Under the pieces are notes generated by a model, which was given only the letters and a program-made list of their open reading frames with translations, was not told the origin of the DNA and searched no databases. The translations under genes and the position numbers were made by a program. Shown piece after piece: positions 7,779 through 14,508 of a DNA stretch of 46,030 nucleotides. Location of the stretch: NCBI GenBank assembly GCA_017458085.1, contig JAFTGE010000055.1, positions 1 to 46,030 on the forward strand, in the 5' to 3' direction. The DNA is from Oscillospiraceae bacterium. Its GTDB lineage: Bacteria > Bacillota > Clostridia > Oscillospirales > Oscillospiraceae. How positions within the stretch are numbered: position 1 is the stretch's first letter; every line of letters begins with the position of its first letter.

Positions 7779-8576
7779 TCAGCCCTTCCTTCCGTAGAGA
7801 CGGTCGGTATAGGCGTCCAGGGCCAGATAGAGGAAGACAAGGCCGCTGACAACCATGGCAATATAGAAGGGAGAGAGATTATACTCATCACCGGTCTTGA
7901 CGACGGTAGTGCGGGAATTGGACTGCGGCACCTCAACAGCAAAACGCAGGCTCAGCTCACCGTCGGTGTTCTGATAGTCGTTACCCTGGGATTCGCCGTC
8001 GAGGGCGACGACCAGCTCCACGGTCCCGTGACGCGTGGCGGAGGGGGAAAGCGTATCAAGGAAGAAATAATCCTCCAGAGAGGCGGTGGCGATCTCAAGG
8101 CCTTCCCTGCCGCCAAGGACAACGTCGCTGTTATTGGAGGCGTTCTGGCCGCCGACGCGCTCACTGTTATAAATCGTCTGGGGCGTGCCGGAGGGATTCG
8201 TATAGGTCAGCGTATAGGTATAGCCGCCGCCATGGGCCACCTGAGCGGACTCCATGATCGCGTTGATAATATTCCACATGTAGAAGTCAACGCTTTTGGA
8301 ATAGCGGTTATAGACATTGGCAGTCATCTTGATGCGGTCACCGGGCTGCATGCTGCCTAGGGCAAAGATAATCGCATCCTTTCCGATTTTATAATCATTT
8401 ATAACCTGTCCGTCCTTGATCACGACCACATTCGCGGTATCGAGCGCTTGACCGTTGGCCGTAAAGACGACATCCCAGGTATACTCGGCGTCATAGCTTT
8501 CGGCGGCGAAGGCGGGCACCGAGAGGGAGGAGACGAGCAGGAGCATCAGGAACAGCGCGAATATTCTCTTTTTCAT
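7779..8576 (-). CDS. Sortase-anchored surface protein with C-terminal VKTGD signal, TasA/TapA-like
   Basis: A 265-residue secreted protein with a conventional signal peptide (cleaved near SVPAFA). The middle has features reminiscent of TasA/TapA-type fibre proteins: SMQPGDRIKMTANVYN, and later VELVVALDGESQGNDYQN leading into LSLRFAVEV. The end reads VVKTGDEYNLSPFY, then a membrane helix (IAMVVSGLVFLYLALDAY) and a short basic tail (RLYGRKG). That tripartite layout is a cell-wall sorting signal; the TGD core suggests a class B sortase substrate rather than LPxTG. GGAGGGG lies before the ATG. It is the only protein of this block with a clear sorting signal, so it is a good candidate for the anchor of the structure. 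Family assignment is tentative. Confidence 0.72.
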   Translation of the reverse strand: MKKRIFALFLMLLLVSSLSVPAFAAESYDAEYTWDVVFTANGQALDTANVVVIKDGQVINDYKIGKDAIIFALGSMQPGDRIKMTANVYNRYSKSVDFYMWNIINAIMESAQVAHGGGYTYTLTYTNPSGTPQTIYNSERVGGQNASNNSDVVLGGREGLEIATASLEDYFFLDTLSPSATRHGTVELVVALDGESQGNDYQNTDGELSLRFAVEVPQSNSRTTVVKTGDEYNLSPFYIAMVVSGLVFLYLALDAYTDRLYGRKG

Positions 8577-8588
8577 TCTGTCCCCTCC

Positions 8589-9389
8589 TTAACGATACTC
8601 ACCCCAGGCGCTGGTGCGGGCCGCGTCGGCATGTTTGTTCTGGACGGCGTCGACCTGAACATCGACGACGAAACCAATGTCGTCATACGAATACGTGATG
8701 ACCGTCTGATTTCCGTTCTGGGTCTGAACCACCTTGGGACTGAGGAACTTAAACACGTCGTTCTTGATGGTAAGGCTGTCGGCAAACTGGGCGGTGCCGC
8801 CGCTGGGCAACAAGCCCTTGGTGTAATAAAGGACGATGCGCTCACCGCTTTCGGAGGGAGCGTCATCCAGCGTCCAGCCCTCACCCAGCGTCAGGCCGAT
8901 GTCAATGAGCTTGGGATCGAGATTCAGCTTCTTCGTGCCGGTGCCGTGGAACCAGCCGTAGTCATCCGGGGTCTCGCTGGTATCGACCCAGTAGCGATAG
9001 ATGGTGACGCGGACATATTCGTCAATGGTGCCGGTGTTCTGCACACCGAGGTCGATCGGATATTTCTTGCCGACGACCAGGGACTTGTCCCCGGCGTCCT
9101 TGACCATGTTCGGAATGAGATCGGCAAAATAATCCTGGTAGACCGTGCCGGTCGCCTGATTGCTCCAGACACCGTTGGCAGCGGTGGTGGAATAGTCACG
9201 GCTGACGATGACCTTTCTGTTCTCCGTCAGGGCGACGCCGATATTGGTCAGCGCCATGTCGGAATAAAAGGTATCAGACTGAATATTCAAGGCGGCGCGG
9301 GTGGTGCCGATGGAGCCTGTCAGGAGCAGAGCCAGGGCAAGCAGGAACAGCACACCCGTAAAGATGGGAGAGCGAAGCGCTTTTTTCAT
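8589..9389 (-). CDS. TasA/camelysin-like protein with SipW-type signal peptide
   Basis: A 266-residue secreted protein. The N-terminus has a basic start, a hydrophobic core, and then GSIGTTRAALNIQSDTFYSD, the pattern of SipW-dependent signal peptides. The mature part contains VGKKYPIDLGVQNTGTIDEY followed by VRVTIYRYW, which matches the TasA/camelysin beta-sandwich fibre proteins. There is no C-terminal membrane helix or sorting signal. The start overlaps the end of the previous gene by four bases (ATGA), with a G-rich site upstream. By family knowledge such proteins are trimmed by SipW and polymerise into surface fibres; the signal peptidase half of the fusion enzyme is the likely processor. 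Confidence 0.78.
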   Translation of the reverse strand: MKKALRSPIFTGVLFLLALALLLTGSIGTTRAALNIQSDTFYSDMALTNIGVALTENRKVIVSRDYSTTAANGVWSNQATGTVYQDYFADLIPNMVKDAGDKSLVVGKKYPIDLGVQNTGTIDEYVRVTIYRYWVDTSETPDDYGWFHGTGTKKLNLDPKLIDIGLTLGEGWTLDDAPSESGERIVLYYTKGLLPSGGTAQFADSLTIKNDVFKFLSPKVVQTQNGNQTVITYSYDDIGFVVDVQVDAVQNKHADAARTSAWGEYR

Positions 9390-9910
9390 GACTGGCTCCC
9401 CCCTTCCTCAATCACAGTGACTTTGCCGAGCGACCAGGAGGCATCGATATCATAGTGATCATCGACATAGAGCGCTGGAACGCTCTCATGCACAACGATC
9501 ACGTTAAAGTGCTCATCGGCCTTGTGGTCAGAGCCGTAGTCAATGGTAATCGTGAGCGGGGTGTCCGTGGACTTACCGGGCAGGACGGGCTTGGTATAGC
9601 GCCAGAAGCCGGGCTTGCCCGTATCCTCCACCCAGCCGTCGCCGGGGGTGAAGGTCAGCGGATACGCAGAACCGGCATACGCGCTGACGCGGACAAAGAC
9701 CGGGTTATCGGAATCGTCGTTATTCTTGATGGTAATGATCTTTTTCCCGGAGTCCACGCGTTCCTCGATCTCGGTACGTTCACCGAGACGGATGACATAG
9801 CCGCCGCGGGCAGTGGCATAGGTGGTAAAGTATGCCGAGGCCGCGCCGATGCCGGAGGTCAGCACCAGAACGACAGCGAGAAGAAAGAGCAGCCATTTGC
9901 TTTTTTTCAT
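9386..9910 (-). CDS. Small TasA-like protein with SipW-type signal peptide
   Basis: A 174-residue secreted protein. Its N-terminus reads MKKSKWLLFL, a hydrophobic core, and SGIGAASAYFTTYATARGGY, very close to the SipW-type pattern in which an AYFT-like motif follows the core. The mature part has a short beta-rich region with KIITIKNNDDSDNPVFVRVS, comparable to TasA-family strands. It has no anchor helix. It is joined by four-base ATGA overlaps at both ends, so its synthesis is coupled to both neighbours; GAGGAGG lies before the ATG. It is probably a subunit or accessory tip/base protein of the same fibre as the next gene. Confidence 0.75.
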   Translation of the reverse strand: MKKSKWLLFLLAVVLVLTSGIGAASAYFTTYATARGGYVIRLGERTEIEERVDSGKKIITIKNNDDSDNPVFVRVSAYAGSAYPLTFTPGDGWVEDTGKPGFWRYTKPVLPGKSTDTPLTITIDYGSDHKADEHFNVIVVHESVPALYVDDHYDIDASWSLGKVTVIEEGGSQS

Positions 9911-11076
9911 GATGTCGCCTCCTCGGGCAGGCCGTCTATAATCTCAACAGTCTCGTCAGCATGCACAGGATCAAGCGGCGTGCCGCTGTCATTATAAACG
10001 AAGTGGTTGATCAGGCCATTGCCGCCGGTGTTGGTGGTATCGTCGGTATTGGTGAAGGTCGCGCGGGCCACCTCATCGACAGCGATCGTCAGGCCGTCGA
10101 CCGTGGCCTGCCCCACGGTGTAGTGGGAACCGGAATAAACCTCGGTGACGGTAACGGTAGCACCGATGGGAATGGCGCCCTTCAGGGTCAGGGTCTTCGT
10201 GCCGTCGGCGGTGAAATCGAGAGAGACCACGTCGCTGTATACCGTTTTGTTGTTGAGCGTGGCCTCGATCCGGAAGACAAAGGTCGCATTATAGGGGCCG
10301 CGGTAGCCGGTGAGCGTCTTGACGATTTCCAGATCGCCCTTGCCCTCTTCACGGCCGGGCTTGAGATTGACGGTGACCTTATCGAGCCAGTCGCTGTTGT
10401 CGGAAGTATTGAAGTAGCTGCCGATGACATTATCCTCGGCGTCCTTCACCTCGGTGACGGCCTTGCCGGGCAGGGCCACCAGCTCGGGGGCATAGGTATA
10501 GTGGTAGCGCTCGGTATCGACAAAGGTATAGAGCGTCTTGGCCGGGGTCTGGGTCGAATCCTCGGTCTCGTCTTCCTTCTCGATCCAGTAGCCATCGGCA
10601 GGAGGCGTCTGGTTATGGGCAAGAATCAGGTAGAGTCCGGGGGCCAGGCTGTTCTTATCCGTAACAGGGCTGACACCGCCCGCCTTCACGATCGCGGCCG
10701 CCTTCTGCGCATAGTCACGCCAGGCGTCCCAAGCGCTGCGGGTATCCTTCTCAAGATCGGCAGAGGCCGGGTCAACCTGGCCCATGGTGTCGATGGAGTC
10801 AAGGGTATTAAACGGCGCCGTCAACGTGAACTTGTACGCATCACTGTAGGTATCGGGCACGGCGGAGGCCACAAGGTACAGGTCGTAGGTAAACACGCCC
10901 TCCTTGTTTAAATCCTCATTAAACTCCGCAGAGGCAGAAGGATTAACCGTGAGCTCACAGTGGTCAAAGGTCGTGGCAGCATAGGCGTGCAGCGTCGGCG
11001 CGAGGCATAGCAGCGCCAACAGCACGGCCAGAATCCGCACGGGCTGTCTGTATTTGATTGTACGGAGCTTGGTCAT
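9907..11076 (-). CDS. Secreted pilin-like protein with Cna-type domain, no anchor
   Basis: A 389-residue protein with a signal peptide (about 1-33, ending HAYA). The first half resembles the N-terminal domain of Gram-positive pilins (FTYDLYLVASAVPDTYSDAY, then a long YAQKAAAIVKAGG helix region and LAPGLYLILAHNQTP). The second half is one Cna_B/DUF5979-like beta-sandwich beginning GDLEIVKTLTGYRGPYNATF, with TVTVTEVYSGSHYTV as the E-box-like strand and ATFTNTDD at its end. Unlike ordinary pilins it has no sorting signal or membrane helix, so it must be held non-covalently or by another domain's chemistry. It is the first gene of the six-gene block; GAGGAAAG precedes the ATG. No promoter is evident in the repeat-filled gap upstream, so it may be read through from srtC. 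Confidence 0.75.
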   Translation of the reverse strand: MTKLRTIKYRQPVRILAVLLALLCLAPTLHAYAATTFDHCELTVNPSASAEFNEDLNKEGVFTYDLYLVASAVPDTYSDAYKFTLTAPFNTLDSIDTMGQVDPASADLEKDTRSAWDAWRDYAQKAAAIVKAGGVSPVTDKNSLAPGLYLILAHNQTPPADGYWIEKEDETEDSTQTPAKTLYTFVDTERYHYTYAPELVALPGKAVTEVKDAEDNVIGSYFNTSDNSDWLDKVTVNLKPGREEGKGDLEIVKTLTGYRGPYNATFVFRIEATLNNKTVYSDVVSLDFTADGTKTLTLKGAIPIGATVTVTEVYSGSHYTVGQATVDGLTIAVDEVARATFTNTDDTTNTGGNGLINHFVYNDSGTPLDPVHADETVEIIDGLPEEATS

Positions 11077-11145
11077 AGTCTTTCCTCACAAGTGATGGAT
11101 TGTGTTTTTATGGGACGGGGTACGGATTGCACCAAAAGGGTATTG

Positions 11146-11241
11146 CGGATTGTCCCTAAAAGGACTAGGCGCGGCTATGGATAGGCTTCGCCCTTTTCAT
11201 GCGCCGTCGCCACACCAGTGTGCGCACTGGTTCGCAATGAC
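11146..11241 (-). repeat. Structured intergenic repeat, copy A
   Basis: About 95 bp, nearly identical over its first 68 bases to copy B at 12205-12297. It can fold into nested hairpins; the tip stem here is CCAGTG/CACTGG, whereas copy B has a different but equally paired stem. It lies between srtC and the downstream block. Orientation is arbitrary. Confidence 0.75.
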
Positions 11242-11257
11242 AGACGTGGTCGGTGAA

Positions 11258-12151
11258 CTATTTCAAGTCGATATCGTCAATGTCCTCCACCTGCCGGTCG
11301 GTCAGGCGGGGGCGACGGCGGCGCGTGATGATCAGCGCCGCAACAAGGAAGATGAACAGCAGCGGGATCACGATGGCCGGAATGGTGATATAGTGCGGGA
11401 TCATGACAGCCTCGGCCTGAACGACCAGCTCGCCGTTTTCATTTGCGACGCGGTGGCCGCGCACCAGCATGCGGTGGGTATTGACGCCGTAGGGTGTGCA
11501 GGTGACGAGCGTGCAGTAATCCTCACCGGGAACGGTGACAAGCTCGGAGACGTCGCCGGGCAGAACAATGCGAATCTGGTCAACCTCATAGGTGATCATC
11601 TGGTTGAGGACGGTGACCGTGAAGCGGTCCCCTTCCGTGATCTTGTCCAGATCGGTAAAGAGCCGGGCACTGGGCAGACCGCGGTGGCCGGAGAGCACAG
11701 CATGGGTGCCGGGGCCGCCGACGGGAAGACTCGTCCAATTCACATGGCCGACGGCGATCTGCAATACCGATTCCTCGGTGGAATGGTAAATGGGAATGTT
11801 GACATTGATGGTGGGGATATTGATATAGCCCATCAGCCCGGTGCCGGAGAGGTCGAGCAGCAAATTATACTCGGCCAGGTTCTCCTCGGTCATGGCGTAG
11901 GGGTTCTCCTTTTGCAGCAGGCCCGCGTTATAGTCGTGGGCGGCCTGGATCATGGCGGCCAACTCAGCGGCGTCCGTCTCGTCCACCTGACGGGAGTAAG
12001 AGACGATGGCGCGGGTGGCGTGGAAGGAGTTCCACCAGTCGCTGACCGTGGGATAAGCCATGATCGCGATGCCGAGCAGCATGACGAGAATCAACAGCCA
12101 GGTGGTCAGATTCGATTTTTTCTTCTTTTTCGGGGCTTCCTGTTCGTTCAT
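11258..12151 (-). CDS. srtC: Class C (pilin-polymerising) sortase
   Basis: A 297-residue membrane transpeptidase with an N-terminal helix (about 17-33), a lid-like ENPYAM segment, and the catalytic triad His156 (LSGHRGLP), Cys218 (LVTCTPYGVNTHR) and Arg227. A C-terminal membrane helix (about 255-275) and a basic tail follow, as is usual for class C enzymes. It should link LPSTGG pilin subunits through a pilin lysine and may add the giant LPSAGG adhesin. The Shine-Dalgarno is poor (AGGACGG at best), suggesting low expression relative to the pilin. It is bracketed by two copies of a structured repeat, so it looks like a separable cassette. Confidence 0.93.
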   Translation of the reverse strand: MNEQEAPKKKKKSNLTTWLLILVMLLGIAIMAYPTVSDWWNSFHATRAIVSYSRQVDETDAAELAAMIQAAHDYNAGLLQKENPYAMTEENLAEYNLLLDLSGTGLMGYINIPTINVNIPIYHSTEESVLQIAVGHVNWTSLPVGGPGTHAVLSGHRGLPSARLFTDLDKITEGDRFTVTVLNQMITYEVDQIRIVLPGDVSELVTVPGEDYCTLVTCTPYGVNTHRMLVRGHRVANENGELVVQAEAVMIPHYITIPAIVIPLLFIFLVAALIITRRRRPRLTDRQVEDIDDIDLK

Positions 12152-12204
12152 GGGACCGTCCTGGGAGGTGAAGGTTTGGGGGTACGGATCGTCACGCAGG
12201 GGTA

Positions 12205-12297
12205 CGGATTGTCCCTAAAGGGACTAGGCGCGGCTATGGATGGGCTTCGCCTTTTTCATGCGCCGTCGCCACGGGCCCTTCGGGCCCTCGCAATGAC
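12205..12297 (-). repeat. Structured intergenic repeat, copy B
   Basis: The partner of copy A. It contains a GTCCC-TAAA-GGGAC hairpin, a longer GGCGC/GCGCC pairing, and a tip hairpin GGGCCC-TTC-GGGCCC. The tip stem differs in sequence from copy A yet stays paired, as expected for selection on structure. Orientation is arbitrary. Confidence 0.75.
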
Positions 12298-12399
12298 GTG
12301 CGAAGGGGTTAGACAGTATGTTCATATTGCTGCGCTTGGCCGGGGATGACCCCGTTGCTCGCCGCACGCCGCGGGAAGGCGGCAGCATGTGTGCGGCAA

Positions 12400-12431
12400 T
12401 GTCCGGGGACGGGAAAGCCCGTCCCTGGACA
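12400..12431 (-). promoter_or_regulatory. Strong hairpin just after the pilin stop codon
   Basis: Arms at 12400-12413 and 12418-12431 form 13 pairs with one mismatch around a four-base loop, in the pilin-srtC gap. No T-run follows on the minus strand, so it is more likely an mRNA 3'-end stabiliser or processing site than a full terminator. A second inverted pair, GCCGCAC (12361-12367) with GTGCGGC (12391-12397), lies beside it. Confidence 0.6.
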
Positions 12432-12441
12432 CGAAATGTTA

Positions 12442-14028
12442 TTACTCTTCGCCAACGCGCTTCTTGGTGACCAGCACCACGCCAGCGCCGACAACCATCA
12501 GACCGCCGATGACGTAGAAGATGGTCGTACCAATGCCGCCGGTGGAGGGCAGCTGAGTGCCAGCATTATTGGCTACTTCTTCTGTAAGGTAACTTACAGA
12601 AGTAGTAGTGACAGCCTCTTCTTCTTCGCCAGTTGTCGTCTCGGTAGTAGTCTTGGTAGGTTGGAAAGAAATCTTGCTTGTGAGCTTGTTGTAGCCATCA
12701 GGAGCCGTGATTTCTTCAAGGAGATATGTCTTATCATTATCAAGACCATCAATCACGATATTTCCAGAGTCAACAGTCGTAAAGGTCTCGGAAGCTCCGG
12801 CTTCATCACTAGAAGTTGCTTTGCGATAGTTTGTACCAGAACCTACGACTTTGATAACATTACCATTGGAATCCTGCAGCTGGAAAACTGCACCGGCGAG
12901 GTTCTTCTTTGCGCTATCAGAACCATCATACTTGAGAATTTCAACCTTGTAGGTTTCAACTTCAACTTCTACATCCTGAGTGCTCTGCTCAGAGTAGTCG
13001 ATGTGTGTCTTGTTTGTCTCTTTCTCTGCATAAGAAGCATTTTCATTAACAGTTGCAGTATAGGTGATTACATAAGTGCCATTCTCATCAAGCGCCTTAA
13101 CCTTAGCCGCAGAAATGATAACTTCAAATGTGCAAGTGGAATCAATTGTATATTCTTTTTCTTCAAGGGTTGCGGTCTTAGAAGACTGTGTCAGAACGAT
13201 GTAGTCGGTTTCCTTGGTCAAACCGTTAATTGCGATAGAATCTGCGTTCAGGGTCAAACCATCGCTCATAACGTCGTGAACTTTGATCGGCTTGTCAGTA
13301 CCCTTACCATCGGTAACAGTAATCTGGAAATTGACCGTATCGCCAATAGCCACGTCAGAATGTTCGCCATAATCATGGGAATCATCTTCGTCCTTAACTT
13401 TCTTGTCATCGGACGGGATAGTATTCTTCTCACGAATGGTAGCAGACGGCTCAGTGGTATCCAAAGAGCAGAGTGAACCGGTAGAAGTGTCCACAAAGTA
13501 GTAGCCAGGGCCAGCTGTTGTAACTGTCAGAGTGATGGTAGTTCCACTAGCTTCACCAGTTGCAGCAGAGTCCTTTTCAGACTTCGCACCATCGAGAAGT
13601 GTCGCAAATGTTGCTGGATCGAAAGAAGCGGTAGCAGCAACGTTATATACAGTCTTTCCACCGACCTTGGCTGTGGTAGGCGTAAAAGTAAGACCGTTTG
13701 CGGTAATAACGCCAGTTTCAGAATCCGTCGTCCCACTAGATGTTACAGTGCTCCACCATGCTGAATCCTCGACAATAGAATAGGAATAAGCAGCGGCAAG
13801 AGAACGACCATCAGGAGCAGGAGCTTCGGGCAGTTCCACTGCTTCATCATTAGTTCCACTGTATGTTACATCAAAAATCTTGTACGCAGTGTAGGTTTCT
13901 CCTTTAACTGCGTTGTCAATTGTGATGGTATAAGCAGGCTCATCCTCCGCAAAAGCACTCAGGCTCATGACGGAGAACGCCAGGACAAGAACCAGCGCGA
14001 AGGCCAGAATCTTTTTAAACTGTTTCAT
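12442..14028 (-). CDS. Major pilin, LPSTGG-anchored, SpaA/Cna_B type
   Basis: A 528-residue covalent pilin backbone. The signal peptide (about 1-27, ending SAFA) is followed by an N-terminal domain, then a pilin-motif-like KNTIPSDDKKVKDEDD stretch whose Lys residues are candidates for intersubunit bonds. A middle fimbrial isopeptide domain comes next (VNFQITVTDGKGTDKPIKVHD, DGLTLNADSI). A C-terminal SpaA/Cna_B domain has LAGAVFQLQDSNGN and the E-box strand YLLEEITAPDGYN. The sorting signal is LPSTGG (bases 12535-12552), then a membrane helix and KKRVGEE. It has its own promoter with an extended -10. The central part is visibly more AT-rich than both ends. Polymerisation by the adjacent class C sortase is inferred from family knowledge. 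Confidence 0.95.
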   Translation of the reverse strand: MKQFKKILAFALVLVLAFSVMSLSAFAEDEPAYTITIDNAVKGETYTAYKIFDVTYSGTNDEAVELPEAPAPDGRSLAAAYSYSIVEDSAWWSTVTSSGTTDSETGVITANGLTFTPTTAKVGGKTVYNVAATASFDPATFATLLDGAKSEKDSAATGEASGTTITLTVTTAGPGYYFVDTSTGSLCSLDTTEPSATIREKNTIPSDDKKVKDEDDSHDYGEHSDVAIGDTVNFQITVTDGKGTDKPIKVHDVMSDGLTLNADSIAINGLTKETDYIVLTQSSKTATLEEKEYTIDSTCTFEVIISAAKVKALDENGTYVITYTATVNENASYAEKETNKTHIDYSEQSTQDVEVEVETYKVEILKYDGSDSAKKNLAGAVFQLQDSNGNVIKVVGSGTNYRKATSSDEAGASETFTTVDSGNIVIDGLDNDKTYLLEEITAPDGYNKLTSKISFQPTKTTTETTTGEEEEAVTTTSVSYLTEEVANNAGTQLPSTGGIGTTIFYVIGGLMVVGAGVVLVTKKRVGEE

Positions 14029-14070
14029 CGTTCATTTTCCTTTACATATGTATTTTGTTTTGCTGGGGGT

Positions 14071-14100
14071 AGTATACCATAGATCCAGTCAAGAAAACAA
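14071..14100 (-). promoter_or_regulatory. Promoter of the major pilin gene (extended -10)
   Basis: On the minus strand TATACT (14071-14076) is preceded by TGG, giving an extended -10. A TTGTTT -35 lies at 14095-14100 with an 18-base spacer. The start falls about 35 bases before the pilin ATG at 14028. The -35 overlaps one arm of the 15-bp inverted repeat. Confidence 0.6.
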
Positions 14101-14161
14101 TCAACAGATATGCTTTTTTTGGTTTTTGTTGCCTATTTCTGCCGACTGTTTTCTTGACTGG
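14085..14161 (-). repeat. Perfect 15-bp inverted repeat upstream of the pilin promoter
   Basis: Arms 14085-14099 and 14147-14161 are exact reverse complements (CCAGTCAAGAAAACA and TGTTTTCTTGACTGG) around a 47-base A/T-rich centre. One arm overlaps the -35. It could be a paired operator, a DNA inversion site, or a long stem that ends adhesin transcripts. Confidence 0.8.
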
Positions 14162-14210
14162 TGCAAGGGGTCGGGTGTGCAGGGGTCGGCGGGAGGGTTA
14201 CGGATTGCCC

Positions 14211-14307
14211 GTAGGGGCCGACGCCTCGGCGGCCCGATGCGGATTCGCCGAAATCGGGCAATATCCCGGTGGGTTACCGCCGGGACGCCGAGGGCGGCGT
14301 CCCCTAC
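14211..14307. repeat. 97-bp element with inverted termini, copy 1
   Basis: It begins GTAGGGGCCGACGCCTCGGC and ends GAGGGCGGCGTCCCCTAC; the ends are imperfect inverted repeats of about 26 bases. With copy 2 it forms a direct tandem repeat of period 138 bp. It has no coding capacity and resembles a MITE or REP-like unit. Confidence 0.75.
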
Positions 14308-14348
14308 AATTCTCTTGCAGGGGTCGGGGGTGGGGTTACGGTTTGCCC

Positions 14349-14445
14349 GTAGGGGCCGGCGCCTCGTCGGCCCGATGCGGATTCGCCGGAATCAGACGAT
14401 GTTCCGATTGGTTACCGCCGGGACGCCGAGGGCGGCGTCCCCTAC
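14349..14445. repeat. 97-bp element with inverted termini, copy 2
   Basis: Same length and ends as copy 1, with the right terminus identical and scattered differences in the centre. The flanking AATTCTCTTGCAGGG sequence is duplicated as well, so the whole 138-bp unit has been duplicated. Confidence 0.75.
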
Positions 14446-14508
14446 AATTCTCTTGCAGGGTTCGGGGAACGGCCCCGGATGGGAGGGAAGCTTTGCGCTA
14501 CAAGCAAA

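Larger units (their letters stand above)
14029..14508. other. 480-base pilin-adhesin intergenic region
   Basis: No gene is supported here. From the pilin side it holds the pilin promoter (14071-14100), a perfect 15-bp inverted repeat (14085-14161), and two tandem copies of a 97-bp element with inverted ends (14211-14445). Short open frames in this stretch have no ribosome-binding sites or recognisable products. Confidence 0.8.

Noticed and set aside
14211-14445. CRISPR array or tandem operator array
   Set aside because: Only two copies, each 97 bp, with terminal inverted repeats; better explained as duplicated mobile-type elements.
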